From Vibrio sp. 10N.261.45.E2 (GTDB lineage: Bacteria > Pseudomonadota > Gammaproteobacteria > Enterobacterales > Vibrionaceae), in contig NZ_MCZZ01000133.1 in NCBI RefSeq assembly GCF_002875705.1, forward strand, positions 1-64,000: 64,000 nucleotides of DNA. Reading direction: 5' to 3'. How positions within the stretch are numbered: the stretch's first letter is position 1; the number at the start of each line of letters is the position of its first letter. Below are positions 1-9,066 of this stretch, piece after piece. A program made the position numbers and the translations under genes. The notes beneath the pieces are model-generated. The model had not been told where the DNA came from and did not search any database. It saw only the letters and a list, made by a program, of their open reading frames with translations.

Positions 1-59
1 TTGTTTAGGTAACGTTGCGCTGTCATCGCTGAAACGTTTGTATTTACATTCACTGCCAT
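1..59 (-). CDS. Flagellin, N-terminal fragment (cut by window edge)
   Basis: The first 19 codons of a second flagellin read leftward out of the window. The visible protein begins MAVNVNTNVSAMTAQRYLN, the standard N-terminal D0 segment of Vibrio polar flagellins. GGAGA lies about 7 bases before the ATG, so the start is secure. It is the next gene downstream of the flagellin at 356-1489 on the same strand, separated by 296 bp that carry its own sigma28-type promoter. By comparison with the flaEDB order of V. cholerae it would be the flaD-like copy; this name is an inference. Confidence 0.85.
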   Translation of the reverse strand, partial: MAVNVNTNVSAMTAQRYLN

Positions 60-140
60 GGTGATTTCTCCAATTGATTTTCCGGTATAGCGGTTTCCGA
101 CGTCTCGGAAAACCAAGTAGTTCTCTCAAAGTTACTTTTA

Positions 141-167
141 ATAACGGCGTGATTGGCGAAACCTTTA
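141..167 (-). promoter_or_regulatory. Sigma28 (FliA) promoter for the edge flagellin
   Basis: Read on the minus strand: TAAAGGTT, 11 bases, GCCGTTAT. The FliA consensus is TAAAGTTT-N11-GCCGATAA, so the match is 7/8 and 6/8 at exact spacing. It predicts a 5' leader of about 75 nt before the ATG at 59. The rest of 60-355 shows no convincing ORF or strong terminator. Confidence 0.6.
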
Positions 168-355
168 GGAAAAAAACAACAAAATTAAAGAAATAGCGAT
201 AAAGGAGAAGAAAGCGTGACTGGCAGTAAAATTATCAAAAAAAGATTAGAAAAACGCTAAAGTTGTCGAGAAGTCAGTCGAGTGAAAACTTGTATTTTAA
301 TTAACCAAATGGACTGATTAAGCTAAAATGTCTTTATAAGATTAGAGGTAATTTA

Positions 356-1489
356 TTAGCCTAATAAAGTTAAGGCAAGGTTCGGCGCCTGCTTTGCTTG
401 AGCCAGTATTGTGGTACTCACTTGCTGCAGTATTTGTTGCTTAAGCATTTGAGTGGTTTCTTTGGCGTAATCGGTATCTTTGATTCTGCTGTTGGATGTC
501 GCCAAGTTCTCATGAACATTTTCAAGATTATTAATCGCATGATCAAAGCGGTTTTGCATTGCCCCTAACTCTGAACGATGACTATCCACGTACTTCATCG
601 CTGTATCCAAAATAGAGACTGCGCGCTGCGCACCACCGACATCGGTCACGTTGATGTCATCGACTGATTCGTAATAACCCGCCGACATCGAAAGCTCACT
701 GGCTAAAGAACCTGAGAAAGATATGGTGCCCGCAGTATCTTCACCAGACATATAAATCTGAAGCTGTCCGTCATCATTCACAGAAGCCGACACGAGATCC
801 GTTTGACCATTAATGTAAGTCGCTAACTCTTCAATGTCGTCACCCGCTTTAGCGTTAATGGTGATCTCTTGAGGCTGACCAAAACGATCCGTAAACGACA
901 TAGTCATATCATTCTGGTTGGATTTAACTTGCCACGAATCACTGGCCATGCCATTAGCAACGTAACTGAAACCACCCATTTTGATGTCATCGGTACGCAT
1001 GCTTTTCAAGCCTATCTGAACCGCTTCACCAGAACTGCCACCAATTTGAAATGACGTACTACCAAAGTTGCCATTGAGAAGTTTTTTTCCACCGAATGAC
1101 GTGGTCTCTGCAATACGATTCAGCTCGTCGTTTAAGGCAGTAATTTCCTCTTGAATAGCCGTTCGTTCTGACTGGCTATTTGAACCATTGCTCGCTTGCA
1201 GTGACAAGTCTCGCATGCGCTGCATGATATTGGTGGTTTCATTCATCGCCCCTTCTGCGGTCTGCATGATAGAGATACCGTCATTCGCATTTCGAACAGC
1301 AACATCAATACCGCTCATCTGCGCTTCGAGTCGATTCGAGATTTGCAGGCCAGCAGCGTCGTCTTTTGCGCTATTAATACGGCTCCCTGAAGCTAAGCGC
1401 TCCAAAGATTGGTTCAGCATGTTGTTGGCATTAGAGAGGTTTCTCTGGGCCACCAGCGCCGAGACATTCGTATTAACAGTTATAGCCAT
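356..1489 (-). CDS. Flagellin (FlaE/FlaF-like polar flagellin)
   Basis: Structural subunit of the polar flagellar filament, exported by the flagellar type III system. The 377-residue protein has the conserved D0/D1 N-terminus (about residues 1-140, including [19 protein letters not shown]), a variable middle, and the conserved C-terminal coiled coil ending [19 protein letters not shown] sits upstream of the ATG. The adjacent DyP peroxidase gene and the next flagellin match the order around V. cholerae flaE-flaD-flaB, which suggests the flaE paralogue, but Vibrio flagellin names differ between species, so no symbol is given. A sigma28 promoter precedes it. Multiple flagellins are normal in Vibrio; which copy is essential cannot be read from sequence. 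Confidence 0.95.
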   Translation of the reverse strand: MAITVNTNVSALVAQRNLSNANNMLNQSLERLASGSRINSAKDDAAGLQISNRLEAQMSGIDVAVRNANDGISIMQTAEGAMNETTNIMQRMRDLSLQASNGSNSQSERTAIQEEITALNDELNRIAETTSFGGKKLLNGNFGSTSFQIGGSSGEAVQIGLKSMRTDDIKMGGFSYVANGMASDSWQVKSNQNDMTMSFTDRFGQPQEITINAKAGDDIEELATYINGQTDLVSASVNDDGQLQIYMSGEDTAGTISFSGSLASELSMSAGYYESVDDINVTDVGGAQRAVSILDTAMKYVDSHRSELGAMQNRFDHAINNLENVHENLATSNSRIKDTDYAKETTQMLKQQILQQVSTTILAQAKQAPNLALTLLG

Positions 1490-1534
1490 AGACCTTCGCT
1501 TACAAAAAGAGGAATAAAACTCATGATTGCTCTT

Positions 1535-1561
1535 ATATCGACCAGTTCACATAAAGCTTTA
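1535..1561 (-). promoter_or_regulatory. Sigma28 (FliA) promoter for flagellin
   Basis: Minus strand: TAAAGCTT, 11 bases, GTCGATAT, against consensus TAAAGTTT-N11-GCCGATAA (7/8 and 6/8, exact spacing). It lies about 46 bp before the flagellin ATG and immediately after the terminator of the upstream peroxidase gene, so the flagellin is an independent late (class IV) flagellar unit. Confidence 0.65.
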
Positions 1562-1563
1562 AT

Positions 1564-1585
1564 AAAAAAGGAGCCCTGAGGCTCC
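1564..1585 (-). terminator. Intrinsic terminator of DyP peroxidase gene
   Basis: GGAGCC/GGCTCC stem with a 4-base loop, followed on the minus strand by six T. It separates the peroxidase from the flagellin promoter. Confidence 0.8.
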
Positions 1586-1610
1586 CTTTATCTATTGCAG
1601 ATGAGACGAT

Positions 1611-2534
1611 TTACTTAATCGTTAATGCGCTCAACATGTCAATTGAAGGTGCGAAGTAGTAAGCACCCGTCACTGCTTTCGTAAAGCGAAGCAGTTGGTC
1701 TGTTTTGCCATCTGTTGCGCCGTACATGCTCTCTAGCATCGCATCAAAGTTATGACGAACATTACAGTAAGCAATGAATAGCAAGCCGTGATCACCAGTA
1801 GCAGTACCGTAAGGTAGGCTGTGGCGAACAATCTTAAGACCTTTGCCTTCTTCTTTGATATCTACACGGCCAACGTGAGACGCTGCAGGAACATCATCTA
1901 ACTCAATTGAGTCAGGTTTAGTTCGGCCAATCACTTTCTCTTGTGCTGACACATTCAGTCGATTCCAAGCTGGCAGGTTGTGCACAAAACGCTGCACCAT
2001 CACATAACTACCACCAGCGAATTCACCTTCAGGAACAATCGCTACTTCAGCGCGTTGTACGTCTTTCGGGTTTTCAGTGCCATCAACAAAGTCTGTCATG
2101 TCACGAGAGTCTAGGAAGCGGTAACCATACGTTTCATCAACCACTTCAACATCAGCCGCTACTTCAGATAGCAATTTACGCAAGATAAAGAAGTGCAGGT
2201 CATGTCGGTTTGAATGACAGTGAATCAGAACATCAGACAGAGTGCTCGGCGCAGTGACATCACCCTCACCAAGCTCAGGAAAATCAATCAGATCAGCAGG
2301 GGCTGCTTGCTCAAACTTATCCCAAAAAACTTTTGAGAAAGCAACTGATGCCGTTAAGTTCGCATCAGGTTGAGTTTGGTTTAGTTCGTCGATTAAACTC
2401 GGAAGCTTTTGAAGTTCCGCTAAAACATTAGCAGCGTTAGCATTCACTTTCAGTTGAACATAAAGAGCGAAAGGCCCAGCTTCTGGCAAGATAGCGCTTT
2501 GAATTTTAGGCTGCTCATTTGAGATGTTAAGCAT
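1611..2534 (-). CDS. yfeX: DyP-type heme peroxidase (YfeX family)
   Basis: Dye-decolourising-type heme peroxidase, 307 residues, close to E. coli YfeX (299). The DyP signature is visible as DFVDG at 148-152 with the distal catalytic Asp151; His220 (AASHVGRVD) is the predicted proximal heme ligand and Arg237 (IVRHSLPYG) the distal arginine. There is no signal peptide, so it should be cytoplasmic. RBS AAAGGA precedes the ATG. A DUF2919 (YfeZ-like) gene follows upstream on the same strand, and in E. coli yfeX and yfeZ are also neighbours, which supports the assignment. V. cholerae has the same peroxidase beside flaE. The physiological substrate of these enzymes is not settled. Confidence 0.93.
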   Translation of the reverse strand: MLNISNEQPKIQSAILPEAGPFALYVQLKVNANAANVLAELQKLPSLIDELNQTQPDANLTASVAFSKVFWDKFEQAAPADLIDFPELGEGDVTAPSTLSDVLIHCHSNRHDLHFFILRKLLSEVAADVEVVDETYGYRFLDSRDMTDFVDGTENPKDVQRAEVAIVPEGEFAGGSYVMVQRFVHNLPAWNRLNVSAQEKVIGRTKPDSIELDDVPAASHVGRVDIKEEGKGLKIVRHSLPYGTATGDHGLLFIAYCNVRHNFDAMLESMYGATDGKTDQLLRFTKAVTGAYYFAPSIDMLSALTIK

Positions 2535-2600
2535 AGATTAATCCTTTCATTTTTTAGCTTCTAAGTATAATTGGGAATGGGACAAATGTTTTGATGAGAA

Positions 2601-3077
2601 TCAGTCTTCGTGTTCAACCATTTTAAAGCAATCCTTGGCAGCATGGCTATTAGTAAGGTAAAGCGACAACCATAATAGCAGCAGTAAAGTGATGCCATTG
2701 GACCAACGAAACCATCCATTATCCAAATAGATTAAATAAATCGTATGGGAACCTTGCGCCAAAATAGCCGTCATGGTGACCCAACGCCCCCAAGACACAA
2801 CTTTATTGAGGCGTTTTCTATCTGGAGATCTTAGTCCAAACAGCCACATCAGTAGCAAACTGGGCACACTCAACGCGATCCCGACATAAAACATCTGATG
2901 ATCAGGATAGATAATTTCGAGTATGTCAGTGCCCGACTCTCGGCTTGCACCTGCGACAATGAAAACAACCAGAGCTTTCGCCAGAAACAGCCAACCTAAC
3001 CATAATAAGATTGGGGCTTTTAAAAAGCCGTGCTTGTCGTATTGTTCTATGGAGTACCGCACAAATCTCACTTTCAC
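2601..3077 (-). CDS. yfeZ: DUF2919 inner-membrane protein (YfeZ-like)
   Basis: 158-residue protein of unknown function with four predicted membrane segments (about 22-43, 63-81, 98-117, 125-142). The N-terminal YDKHGFLKAPILLWLGW matches the DUF2919 signature as I know it. It sits beside a YfeX peroxidase, as in E. coli, which hints at a functional link. The longest reading starts at GTG without a clear ribosome-binding site; two in-frame GTG codons follow within the first six residues, so the exact start is uncertain. Confidence 0.75.
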   Translation of the reverse strand: MKVRFVRYSIEQYDKHGFLKAPILLWLGWLFLAKALVVFIVAGASRESGTDILEIIYPDHQMFYVGIALSVPSLLLMWLFGLRSPDRKRLNKVVSWGRWVTMTAILAQGSHTIYLIYLDNGWFRWSNGITLLLLLWLSLYLTNSHAAKDCFKMVEHED

Positions 3078-3171
3078 TTGTTTTCAAACCAACACTTTAA
3101 CGCAAATCATTCATACTTAACTAGGTTTGCGTTATCTTATTAGTTAATCCGTTTTAATTATCGAACTCAGT

Positions 3172-3516
3172 ATGAAAAAGAAAACTAATACACCGTCTGT
3201 TGAATCTCAACAAGAAGCACTGAAGATAGCCAAAGCGACACAAAAGCCAGCTCAAACCAAAGAACAAACTAAGTTAATTGCTCAAGGTATCGAGAAAGGC
3301 ATCGCACTCTATAAAAAACAGCAAAAAGAACGCAGTCGCCAAGCCGACAAAGCAAAAAAGCGAGTGCAGAAAGAGAAGCAAACTCAGCAAGTTAATCAAA
3401 ACAAAGAACAGAATGTCGACACGATTGTTGAAACAACATCAAATCACGCCAGCAAATTACCGTGGTTACTATTAATCGCTAGCTGGATAGGCTTCGCGAT
3501 TTATTTGATGAAATAA
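3172..3516 (+). CDS. DUF2956 family small membrane-anchored protein
   Basis: 114 residues: a long Lys/Gln-rich, highly charged helix (about 1-90, including QTKEQTKLIAQGIEKGI) and one C-terminal membrane segment (about 93-112). The pattern corresponds to the DUF2956 family of Vibrio and relatives, whose function is unknown. It would be a tail-anchored inner-membrane protein with its charged part in the cytoplasm. Divergent from the YfeZ-like gene and 12 bp upstream of the next lipoprotein gene, so probably co-transcribed with it. Confidence 0.8.
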   Translation: MKKKTNTPSVESQQEALKIAKATQKPAQTKEQTKLIAQGIEKGIALYKKQQKERSRQADKAKKRVQKEKQTQQVNQNKEQNVDTIVETTSNHASKLPWLLLIASWIGFAIYLMK

Positions 3517-3528
3517 CAGGACAAACGT

Positions 3529-3861
3529 ATGAAAAAGGAATGGGTAGCGTTAGCGGTAAGTGGAATGTTGTTGGGTTGTACAACACCAACATCACTGCCT
3601 CACAAGGAAGCTGATAGTGTGAAAATGGATTATCACGGTCTCATTGATATCGAACAGTGCGAGTATAAAGGGGAGGTCACTGGAAGCGAAGGCCACTGGT
3701 ACAGTTACCTGTTTTTCCCGAATGACACCTTAATTCAAGGCGCTATGAATGAACTCAAATCGAATACGATTGAGCTAGGTGCAGATACTGTGATCTTCAC
3801 ACTTCCTCAAGATTTTTCCACTTCCGTAACCATGTTGGGAACGGCTTACTTGTGCGAGTAA
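3529..3861 (+). CDS. DUF4156 lipoprotein
   Basis: 110-residue predicted lipoprotein. The signal peptide ends in lipobox LLGC with Cys16 the likely lipidated residue. The mature part has CEYKGEVTGSEGHWY near the start and a closing GTAYLCE, the cysteine-bracketed pattern of DUF4156 proteins, whose function is unknown. RBS AGGA lies before the ATG. It follows the DUF2956 gene at 12 bp. Confidence 0.8.
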   Translation: MKKEWVALAVSGMLLGCTTPTSLPHKEADSVKMDYHGLIDIEQCEYKGEVTGSEGHWYSYLFFPNDTLIQGAMNELKSNTIELGADTVIFTLPQDFSTSVTMLGTAYLCE

Positions 3862-3901
3862 GCAAATAAATCGACATATTGGTATGCTTCGATTTTATTA
3901 C

Positions 3902-3930
3902 GCCCAAAAGAAAGCCAGCTTTCGCTGGCT
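3902..3930 (-). terminator. Intrinsic terminator of winged-helix gene
   Basis: AGCCAGC/GCTGGCT stem around a TTTC loop, followed on the minus strand by a T-rich tail (TTTCTTTT). It touches the stop codon of the leftward gene and may also serve the converging lipoprotein gene. Confidence 0.7.
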
Positions 3931-4217
3931 TATGCACTAAATCCAAGGCTTGTTGCTATATCGCCTTTACGCTGGATAACCCATTGACTGTCAAATGGCC
4001 CCCAGTCGGATAACTGGTAATAACCATCATTATGACGTCGCCCATCTTGAACAAACATAAGTTCGATACCGATCCCCGGTAACGCCTTGAGTACATCTTG
4101 AATAGTACGACGAGGCCACCCCGTTTTTTCGATGAGTTTAGGCACATTTGGCCTATCAAGGCTTTCCACTAACAATGCTAAATATAGCCGCCTTGCAAAA
4201 ACAGGACTCAACTCCAT
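3930..4217 (-). CDS. Small winged-helix DNA-binding protein
   Basis: 95 residues, probably one winged helix-turn-helix domain: residues 20-45 (RPNVPKLIEKTGWPRRTIQDVL) read as helix-turn-recognition helix, and the Gly/Trp-rich C-terminal half as the wing. It resembles small HTH_43-type Vibrio proteins, but the family call is from memory. The ATG at 4217 is chosen because AGGAGG stands 5 bases before it; the in-frame GTG six bases upstream lies inside that Shine-Dalgarno sequence. Monocistronic; target unknown. Confidence 0.7.
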   Translation of the reverse strand: MELSPVFARRLYLALLVESLDRPNVPKLIEKTGWPRRTIQDVLKALPGIGIELMFVQDGRRHNDGYYQLSDWGPFDSQWVIQRKGDIATSLGFSA

Positions 4218-4422
4218 TGACACCTCCTATATATGTGCAACTCAATTATTTCTTTTTTCGCTGACAACATGTTGAGGCTGATCAATAAGTCTCCAATAGT
4301 GACATTTTCTTACGCTTTTTTTTCACTCTATGAAATATTCATCACTCTATTTTGTCTGAGTTGCCGCTTCCTGATAGGATTCAACTCATAACAATGAAAT
4401 AAAATCACTCAAAGGAAGAATA

Positions 4423-4770
4423 ATGACTATCACTATGTTTGGTATCCCAAATTGCGACACCATTAAAAAAGCAAAGAAATGGCTCGAAGCTGAAGGTATC
4501 GAGTTCGAATTTCACGATTATCGCAAACAAGGCATCACAGAAGATCTAGTGACAAACTTCTGCTCTGAGCTAGGTTGGGAGCTTGTGCTAAACAAACGTG
4601 GTACGACTTATCGCCAACTTTCTCAAGAGCAGAAAGACACCTTAACGGAAGAAAAAGCGGTGGCTTTACTTGTTGAACAGCCTGCGATGATCAAGCGCCC
4701 TATCTTAAAAGTCGAGGGTAAGCTTCACATCGGATTTAAAGCCGACCAATACGCCGCTATTTTTTCTTAG
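4423..4770 (+). CDS. yffB: ArsC/Spx-family protein YffB
   Basis: 115-residue thioredoxin-fold protein of the ArsC/Spx superfamily. The IPNCDTIKKAKKWL motif places the conserved Cys at residue 11, and IKRPILKVEG carries the conserved Arg-Pro of the fold. E. coli yffB also sits directly upstream of dapE, as here, which decides between YffB and a true arsenate reductase. Activity is uncertain; the E. coli protein has been proposed to be a glutathione-dependent thiol reductase. Clear RBS AAAGGAAG. Confidence 0.88.
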   Translation: MTITMFGIPNCDTIKKAKKWLEAEGIEFEFHDYRKQGITEDLVTNFCSELGWELVLNKRGTTYRQLSQEQKDTLTEEKAVALLVEQPAMIKRPILKVEGKLHIGFKADQYAAIFS

Positions 4771-4869
4771 ATCGTCGTATTTTTATAGACAGACAACTGG
4801 ACGTTGATCATTGAATCAGCGCCCTAAAAATTCACGACTAGACGTTTTATTTAAACAAGGAATTCAAGG

Positions 4870-6006
4870 ATGACAGATAGCCCAACTTTGGCTCTGGCAA
4901 AAGACCTAATCAGCCGTCAATCGGTAACACCAGAAGATGCAGGCTGCCAAGACCTGATGATTGAACGCTTAAAAGCACTTGGTTTTGAAATCGAAGTGAT
5001 GGTATTTGAGGATACGACGAACTTCTGGGCTCGCCGTGGCACAGAAGCACCTCTGTTTGCTTTTGCTGGTCACACTGATGTAGTTCCGGCTGGTCCAATT
5101 GAGCAGTGGAACACCAAGCCATTCGAACCGACTATCGTAGATGGTTTCCTACATGGCCGTGGCGCTGCAGATATGAAAGGTTCTCTAGCTTCAATGATTG
5201 TTGCAGTAGAGCAGTTCATTGCCAAGCACCCTGACCACTCAGGTTCAATCGGTTTCCTTATCACATCAGATGAAGAAGGTCCGTTCATCAATGGTACCGT
5301 ACGTGTTGTTGAGACACTGATGGCTCGTGGTGAGAACATCGACATGTGTATTGTTGGTGAACCTTCAAGCACGGAATTCGTGGGTGATGTCGTGAAGAAC
5401 GGCCGTCGTGGCTCTATCACTGGCGATCTAACGATTAAAGGCACACAAGGTCATGTTGCCTACCCTCACCTAGCAAATAACCCAGTACACAGCTCTCTGC
5501 TAGCAATCAACGAGTTGGCAACAACTGAATGGGACAAAGGTAATGATTACTTCCCACCTACGAGTTTCCAAATTCCAAATGTAAGCGCGGGCACTGGCGC
5601 ATCAAACGTCATTCCCGGTGAGTTTAACGTTCAATTTAACCTGCGTTTTAGCACAGAGTTGAGCAATGACATCATCGTTGAACGTATCACAACAATACTC
5701 GACAAATACGATTTCGAGTACGACCTAAAATGGACATTCAATGGCGACCCGTTCTTAACAGACGCTGGTTCATTGCTTGATGCTATTGTTGATGCAGTAG
5801 GTGACGTGAATAATGTGAAACCAGCACTTCTCACGACTGGTGGTACGTCTGATGGTCGCTTTATTGCACGTATGAAAGGACAAGTGGTAGAGCTAGGCCC
5901 CGTAAACGCGACGATTCACAAAGTTAACGAGTGCGTGAAAGTAGCGGATTTAGAGAAGCTAACTGACATGTACGAAAAAACATTAGTGAACCTGTTTGCC
6001 AAATAG
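4870..6006 (+). CDS. dapE: Succinyl-diaminopimelate desuccinylase
   Basis: Hydrolyses N-succinyl-LL-2,6-diaminopimelate to LL-diaminopimelate and succinate in the lysine/peptidoglycan branch. Binuclear zinc M20 peptidase fold, 378 residues (E. coli 375). Ligands and catalytic residues are in place: His68 and Asp70 (AGHTDVVP), Asp101 (GRGAADMKG), Glu135/Glu136 (SDEEGP), Glu164 and His350. RBS AAGGAATTCAAGG precedes the ATG. It follows yffB by 99 bp. dapA, an earlier step of the same pathway, is 2.2 kb downstream on the other strand. Confidence 0.98.
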   Translation: MTDSPTLALAKDLISRQSVTPEDAGCQDLMIERLKALGFEIEVMVFEDTTNFWARRGTEAPLFAFAGHTDVVPAGPIEQWNTKPFEPTIVDGFLHGRGAADMKGSLASMIVAVEQFIAKHPDHSGSIGFLITSDEEGPFINGTVRVVETLMARGENIDMCIVGEPSSTEFVGDVVKNGRRGSITGDLTIKGTQGHVAYPHLANNPVHSSLLAINELATTEWDKGNDYFPPTSFQIPNVSAGTGASNVIPGEFNVQFNLRFSTELSNDIIVERITTILDKYDFEYDLKWTFNGDPFLTDAGSLLDAIVDAVGDVNNVKPALLTTGGTSDGRFIARMKGQVVELGPVNATIHKVNECVKVADLEKLTDMYEKTLVNLFAK

Positions 6007-6052
6007 TTCTTCAACCAGCGATTCATAGCATCTAATTCTTGAGAGACACGTT

Positions 6053-6727
6053 ATGACACCAGAGCAGCTTACCGGACAATCAGATTCTCACTTGGAATCT
6101 AGCCTCATTGGCACCAAGACCTTCTTGGTTCACAGCGAGGTCAAAGATGATCTAAACCATTTGATTGAAGCTGCTCAACTCGCGGGGTTCAAAATGGAGA
6201 TTGCCAGTGGCTTTCGAGACTACGAAAGGCAATCTCTAATTTGGAACCGTAAGTTTTCTGGTGAAGCTCCAATATTAGATTCTGAGAGCCAACCACTTGA
6301 TGCTTCCACACTGACTGAGCATCAAAAGTTATCGGCGATCTTGAGATGGTCTGCTCTTCCTGGAGCGAGCCGTCACCATTGGGGTTGTGACTTTGATGTA
6401 TTTGCTCGAAACGACTTACCTGAAGGCACACAGTTGCAATTAGAACCATGGGAATACCTTTCTGGCCACCAGCAAGCGTTTTACCAATGGCTATCGGCTC
6501 ATGCTGCGCAGTTTGGGTTCTTCTTTCCGTACAGCCAAGACCTTGGTGGCGTGGCGATTGAACCATGGCATATCAGCCACCGCAAAGTATCGGAGTCATG
6601 TTTATCACAGTTATCTCCCACTTTACTTGGCAAGCAACTCCAATCTAAGCCAATATTAGGGTATGAGATTATTATGGAGCAGCTAGATGAGATCTACGCA
6701 CGCTTCGTAGCGAACATCAGCCATTAG
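6053..6727 (+). CDS. M15-family D-alanyl-D-alanine carboxypeptidase-like protein
   Basis: 224-residue VanY/LdcB-type metallopeptidase. Conserved elements: SGFRDYERQ (52-60), the zinc motif SRHHWGCDFD (His108, Asp115) and EPWH (Glu170, His173). All metal and catalytic residues are present, so an active peptidase acting on D-Ala or LD peptide bonds of peptidoglycan is likely. No signal peptide or membrane segment is visible, which suggests a cytoplasmic role such as turnover of recycled muropeptides (inference). It begins 46 bp after dapE and may share its transcript; a DUF2897 gene follows 8 bp later. Confidence 0.85.
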   Translation: MTPEQLTGQSDSHLESSLIGTKTFLVHSEVKDDLNHLIEAAQLAGFKMEIASGFRDYERQSLIWNRKFSGEAPILDSESQPLDASTLTEHQKLSAILRWSALPGASRHHWGCDFDVFARNDLPEGTQLQLEPWEYLSGHQQAFYQWLSAHAAQFGFFFPYSQDLGGVAIEPWHISHRKVSESCLSQLSPTLLGKQLQSKPILGYEIIMEQLDEIYARFVANISH

Positions 6728-6735
6728 GAGCGCTT

Positions 6736-6945
6736 ATGTTGGAGTGGCTTACAAACCCTTGGGTTATCATCATCATCGTAGTTAGCGTTGTGGTGGGTAA
6801 CATCGCCGCGCTCAAACAGACCGCGAATATGGATCTGACTGGTCGAGGTAAAACAGAGCGAGACTTAGATAAGCTCAATCGCTTGGATAAACTTAACCAA
6901 GAGAAAGCTGAAAAAGAAGGGTCCAAAGACAGTAAAGACGCATAG
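6736..6945 (+). CDS. DUF2897 small membrane protein
   Basis: 69 residues: one N-terminal membrane segment (about 8-27, WVIIIIVVSVVVGNIAALK) followed by a charged Lys/Asp/Glu tail with a KLNRLDKLNQEKAEKE helix. Matches the DUF2897 pattern; function unknown. The ATG follows GGAGCG and lies 8 bp after the M15 peptidase stop, so the two are likely translated from one mRNA. Confidence 0.8.
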   Translation: MLEWLTNPWVIIIIVVSVVVGNIAALKQTANMDLTGRGKTERDLDKLNRLDKLNQEKAEKEGSKDSKDA

Positions 6946-7001
6946 CTTTTTGCTTTGGTGAGCCAGTCTGATTGACCAATAAACAGCTGAAAACGAATAC
7001 A

Positions 7002-7032
7002 AAAAAAGAGGACACATTGTGTCCTCTTTTTT
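7002..7032. terminator. Bidirectional intrinsic terminator
   Basis: AAAAAAGAGGACAC and its exact complement around a 3-base loop, T-run in both directions. Ends DUF2897 (+) and bamC (-). Confidence 0.9.
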
Positions 7033-7091
7033 ATTGGCTCTAGCTAATCACAGGGCTAATTTAAATCAGCTCTGTGACTGCTTAAGTGCTA

Positions 7092-8138
7092 CTACTCAGC
7101 TTTCGCTTCTTTGTCATCTTTGGTCTGGTCAGCAATATGCGCTAATACCGGAACCATTGACTTAAGCAGCTCTTCTTCTACTGGCTTGCCTGATGCATCC
7201 GTTACGTTGATTGACGTGCGGTTGCCAAGGTCACCAAATAGGAAGTTATAAGTGCCTGGCGCTAAGTCGATAGGCTGTAGGCCAATTTCTTCCCAGAACT
7301 CATCATCTGGTGCTGCGTACTTCGCCTTCACCGTACCCTGAGATTGATTGCGTTCTTCAAGCTCAAAGCCCATTTCAGGCAACAAGTTAGGCAGACGCTG
7401 CCAGAATACATTGTATGGTGTACGAGCAATAATTACAGGGAAACCACTGCGGTCAGCACCCATAGAGATTGGAATACGCTTCACCAGCTCTTGCGCTTTC
7501 AACGCTGCTTCAGCACGAAGGTTTTCATCGTACTTAGCCATTACAAGGTTCGTCAAGAACGCGTTGTAACGCTCTTTATTGGTTGCCGTTATCGGTTTCT
7601 CTTCATTGCCTTCGCGCCAATCAATCAGATTAATCTTGAAGCCATGACGGTTGTTCGCTTGGAAACGAGAAATAGAGTAGCGACTGCCAATCTCTACGTC
7701 TTCATCTTCAGAAACCCAAGTTACCCAATCGGTCTCAATATCATTCTCTGATTGCTCACGAATACCGATACCACGCTGAGCCAGCATATCTACAGCCGTT
7801 TGCCACACGCGGTCTGCCTCTTCAGCACGAAGAAGCCATAGTGTCACTTCACCGTTTTGACGCTCAGCACGAGCACCTGGGATCAGTTCAAGAACCTGTT
7901 GTGGTGGACGAATATCAACGGCAGGACCTACACCACCAGCGAACTCACCGCTTGGAATGTCAAAGTTTGGGTAGAACTGAGGTTGAGCATCTTCAGGCAA
8001 TTGCCATTGTGAAAACTCAGGTGTTTCTAAGTATTCGAAATCATCTTTGGCTTGGCGACGTTGAGTCGGGCTGCCAGAACATGCTGTAAGAACGAAAACA
8101 GCCAGTGACCCAATCACTAGCTGGTGAGAATACTTCAT
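7092..8138 (-). CDS. bamC: Outer-membrane assembly lipoprotein BamC
   Basis: Lipoprotein subunit of the BAM complex that inserts beta-barrel proteins into the outer membrane. 348 residues (E. coli 344); signal peptide with lipobox LTAC, Cys20 lipidated. The unstructured N-terminal stretch after the lipid anchor (FEYLETPEF..) corresponds to the segment that binds BamD, followed by two helix-grip domains. RBS AGGAGT before the ATG. Located 49 bp downstream of dapA, the same dapA-bamC arrangement as in E. coli. Its partner BamA is encoded at 44.7-47.1 kb. Confidence 0.95.
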   Translation of the reverse strand: MKYSHQLVIGSLAVFVLTACSGSPTQRRQAKDDFEYLETPEFSQWQLPEDAQPQFYPNFDIPSGEFAGGVGPAVDIRPPQQVLELIPGARAERQNGEVTLWLLRAEEADRVWQTAVDMLAQRGIGIREQSENDIETDWVTWVSEDEDVEIGSRYSISRFQANNRHGFKINLIDWREGNEEKPITATNKERYNAFLTNLVMAKYDENLRAEAALKAQELVKRIPISMGADRSGFPVIIARTPYNVFWQRLPNLLPEMGFELEERNQSQGTVKAKYAAPDDEFWEEIGLQPIDLAPGTYNFLFGDLGNRTSINVTDASGKPVEEELLKSMVPVLAHIADQTKDDKEAKAE

Positions 8139-8187
8139 TTATACTCCTAAATGCCAAAGGTTCGCTTTGGCATCACTTCATACGTTT

Positions 8188-9066
8188 TTAGTAAATGCAC
8201 GCTTCAGACATTGCTTGAGCAACGACAGGTTGAGCTGGCTCTGACAGTTCAGTCAACGGTAGACGTAAGCCACCTTCAGCAATCAGACCCATTTTATGAA
8301 CCGCCCATTTTACGGGAATAGGGTTAGACTCAACGAACAAATTCTTATGTAGAGGCATCAAACGCTCATTGATCGCTTCTGCTTCTTCAAACTTACCTTC
8401 TTTCGCTAGCTTGAACATGGTTGCCATATCAGCGGCTGCAACATTGTTCGTTACAGAGATTACGCCATCGCCACCACGCTTAACAAATTCTAGACCTGTT
8501 AAGTCATCACCACTTAGTAAGATAAAGTCTTCGCCACAAAGTTCACGGTGAATTGCAATTCTGTCGAGATCACCCGTCGCATCTTTAAGTGCAACGATGT
8601 TTTCGATCTCAGCAAGGCGAGCAACCGTTTCTGGTAACAAGTCTACCGCAGTACGACCCGGTACGTTGTATAGGATTTGTGGAACGTCACTCACTTCAGC
8701 AATTGCTTTGTAGTGTTGGTACAAACCTTCTTGAGTCGGTTTGTTGTAGTAAGGCGTTACGCTCAGGCAGCCCGCAATACCAGAACCATTCAACAAGCGG
8801 CTGAATAGAACAGATTCGTGAGTTGCATTTGCACCCGTACCAGCGATAACCGGGATACGACCATCAGCAAATTCAACGATCTTATTGACGACTTTGACAT
8901 GCTCTTCAATTGTGAGTGTTGAAGACTCACCTGTTGTGCCAACCGCAACCAGACCATCACTACCTGCAGCAACATGGTGATCAACCAACTTTTTAAGGCT
9001 GTCGAAATCCACTTCGCCATCTGCGTTAAATGGCGTAACTAGCGCAACGATACTTCCTGAAAACAT
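8188..9066 (-). CDS. dapA: 4-hydroxy-tetrahydrodipicolinate synthase
   Basis: Condenses pyruvate with aspartate semialdehyde, the first committed step to diaminopimelate and lysine. 292 residues, the same length as E. coli DapA. Schiff-base Lys161 (ALKDATGD), Tyr133 and Arg138 (YNVPGRT), Thr44 (GTTGESS) and Tyr107 are present. The ATG at 9066 is chosen over a longer reading because AGGGAG stands 6 bases before it and the protein then begins [13 protein letters not shown] like its orthologues. Cotranscribed with bamC; divergent from gcvR, as in E. coli. Confidence 0.98.
   Translation of the reverse strand: MFSGSIVALVTPFNADGEVDFDSLKKLVDHHVAAGSDGLVAVGTTGESSTLTIEEHVKVVNKIVEFADGRIPVIAGTGANATHESVLFSRLLNGSGIAGCLSVTPYYNKPTQEGLYQHYKAIAEVSDVPQILYNVPGRTAVDLLPETVARLAEIENIVALKDATGDLDRIAIHRELCGEDFILLSGDDLTGLEFVKRGGDGVISVTNNVAAADMATMFKLAKEGKFEEAEAINERLMPLHKNLFVESNPIPVKWAVHKMGLIAEGGLRLPLTELSEPAQPVVAQAMSEACIY

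Noticed and set aside
1188-1517. 109-codon plus-strand ORF antisense to flagellin
   Set aside because: It is a shadow of the conserved flagellin N-terminus with no SD and no family likeness.
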